DNA of 64,000 nucleotides. It comes from Zooshikella harenae (GTDB taxonomy: Bacteria > Pseudomonadota > Gammaproteobacteria > Pseudomonadales > Zooshikellaceae). Shown here piece after piece: positions 63,664 to 64,000 of the stretch (its first letter is position 1; every line of letters starts with the position of its first letter). The stretch lies in assembly GCF_018837975.1 (NCBI RefSeq), contig NZ_JAGSOY010000006.1:62001-126000 (forward strand). Reading direction: 5' to 3'. Position numbers and translations under genes: made by a program. The notes beneath the pieces are model-generated. The model had not been told where the DNA came from and did no database searches. It saw nothing but the letters and a program-made list of their open reading frames with translations.

Positions 63664-64000
63664 AAGTCATTCACATATCGTATGTAGATGATGGAGAAGG
63701 TGCAGCTATAGCGGCGACACGAATATGTGAAGCTTTGATTGAAAATAATATTGACTCAAAAATTATTGTAAAACGTAAAATTAGCGGAAAACCTTTTATA
63801 ATAAAGAATGCTAAAAGTTTGATGAGAAACGTAATCTCTTGGGGGCTTTTAGGTGTTGACATGTTAATTTCACGCTTAGTATCTAAAGATAGATCTACCT
63901 ACTTTAGTATTCCTCTCTTTTCATCATTTGATTTAAATAATGAAGTTCGAAATGCTGATATAATTCATCTTCATTGGGTTAATCGTGGTTATTTAAATTT
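63660..64000 (+). CDS. Glycosyltransferase, family 4-like (3' partial)
   Basis: Begins MKVIHISYVDDGEGAAIAATRI and contains ADIIHLHWVNRGYL, typical of the N-terminal domain of GT4 enzymes acting on O-antigen. It overlaps the previous gene by four bases (ATGA) and runs off the window end with the frame open. The donor-binding C-terminal domain is not visible. Confidence 0.75.
   Translation, partial: MKVIHISYVDDGEGAAIAATRICEALIENNIDSKIIVKRKISGKPFIIKNAKSLMRNVISWGLLGVDMLISRLVSKDRSTYFSIPLFSSFDLNNEVRNADIIHLHWVNRGYLN

Noticed and set aside
1-64000. CRISPR arrays, prophage, toxin-antitoxin or defence modules
   Set aside because: No spaced direct-repeat arrays, phage structural genes or recognisable defence proteins were found on either strand.

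Overview
The window (about 41-42% G+C, judged by eye) is chromosomal DNA of a gammaproteobacterium. Gene content and order follow Pseudomonas and the Oceanospirillales closely: minCDE next to an LpxL-type acyltransferase, yciB-yciI-PHP-yciO-scpA-scpB-rluB, and ubiG-mupP-yciK beside mtaD/mtnA-gyrA-serC-pheA-hisC-(tyrA::aroA)-cmk-rpsA-ihfB. The low G+C and a BolA/YebG/RapA/CnoX set with this order suggest a marine Oceanospirillales member (Zooshikella/Spartinivicinus-like). The genus is a guess; the class is well supported.

Layout. 1-5.2 kb: the end of bamC, purC, a cnoX-type thioredoxin co-chaperone, rdgC, and two near-identical tRNA-Val/tRNA-Asp pairs, each with its own promoter. 5.2-14.5 kb: prc protease, a small basic ORF facing a candidate small RNA, apeB, a DUF3524 glycosyltransferase related to tRNA-queuosine mannosyltransferase, rluA, minEDC (minus strand) and an LpxL acyltransferase. 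14.6-24.7 kb: rapA, SOS-regulated yebG with a perfect-spacing LexA box, a 38-residue CcoM-like membrane peptide, bolA plus a compact SRAP protein, trhO, a thioesterase/DUF2804 pair, an ion channel, an O-methyltransferase, a SelW-like redox protein and a YgiM-type SH3 protein. 25-37.4 kb: yciI, yciB, PHP exonuclease, yciO, scpAB, rluB, a diguanylate cyclase, the yciK-mupP-ubiG-mtaD cluster (minus strand) and mtnA. 37.9-52.1 kb: gyrA, serC, pheA, hisC, tyrA::aroA fusion, cmk, rpsA, ihfB, lapA, lapB, pyrF. This block joins aromatic amino-acid, serine and histidine synthesis to core translation and DNA-topology genes.

From 52.1 kb the window changes from conserved core genes to an accessory O-antigen locus. 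It opens with an RfaH-type antiterminator, followed about 75 bases after the stop codon by an ops element and then an AT-rich wzz. An IS3-family insertion follows; it is degraded and carries a 5' fragment of what looks like a group II intron in place of the front half of orfA. Next come ascD/ddhD-type reductase, rfbF, rfbG, rfbH, a paratose/abequose synthase-family gene and rfbE (CDP-paratose 2-epimerase). These six genes form a complete pathway from glucose-1-phosphate to CDP-tyvelose, a 3,6-dideoxyhexose best known from Salmonella group D O-antigen. Wzx flippase and two glycosyltransferases follow, the second cut by the window end.

I found no CRISPR array, prophage or defence system. The least expected items are the RfaH/ops-controlled tyvelose locus interrupted by an intron/IS chimera, the bacterial QTMAN-like gene in a window that also holds two tRNA-Asp(GUC) genes, and several small genes or RNAs (CcoM-like peptide, basic 58-residue ORF, structured RNA candidate).
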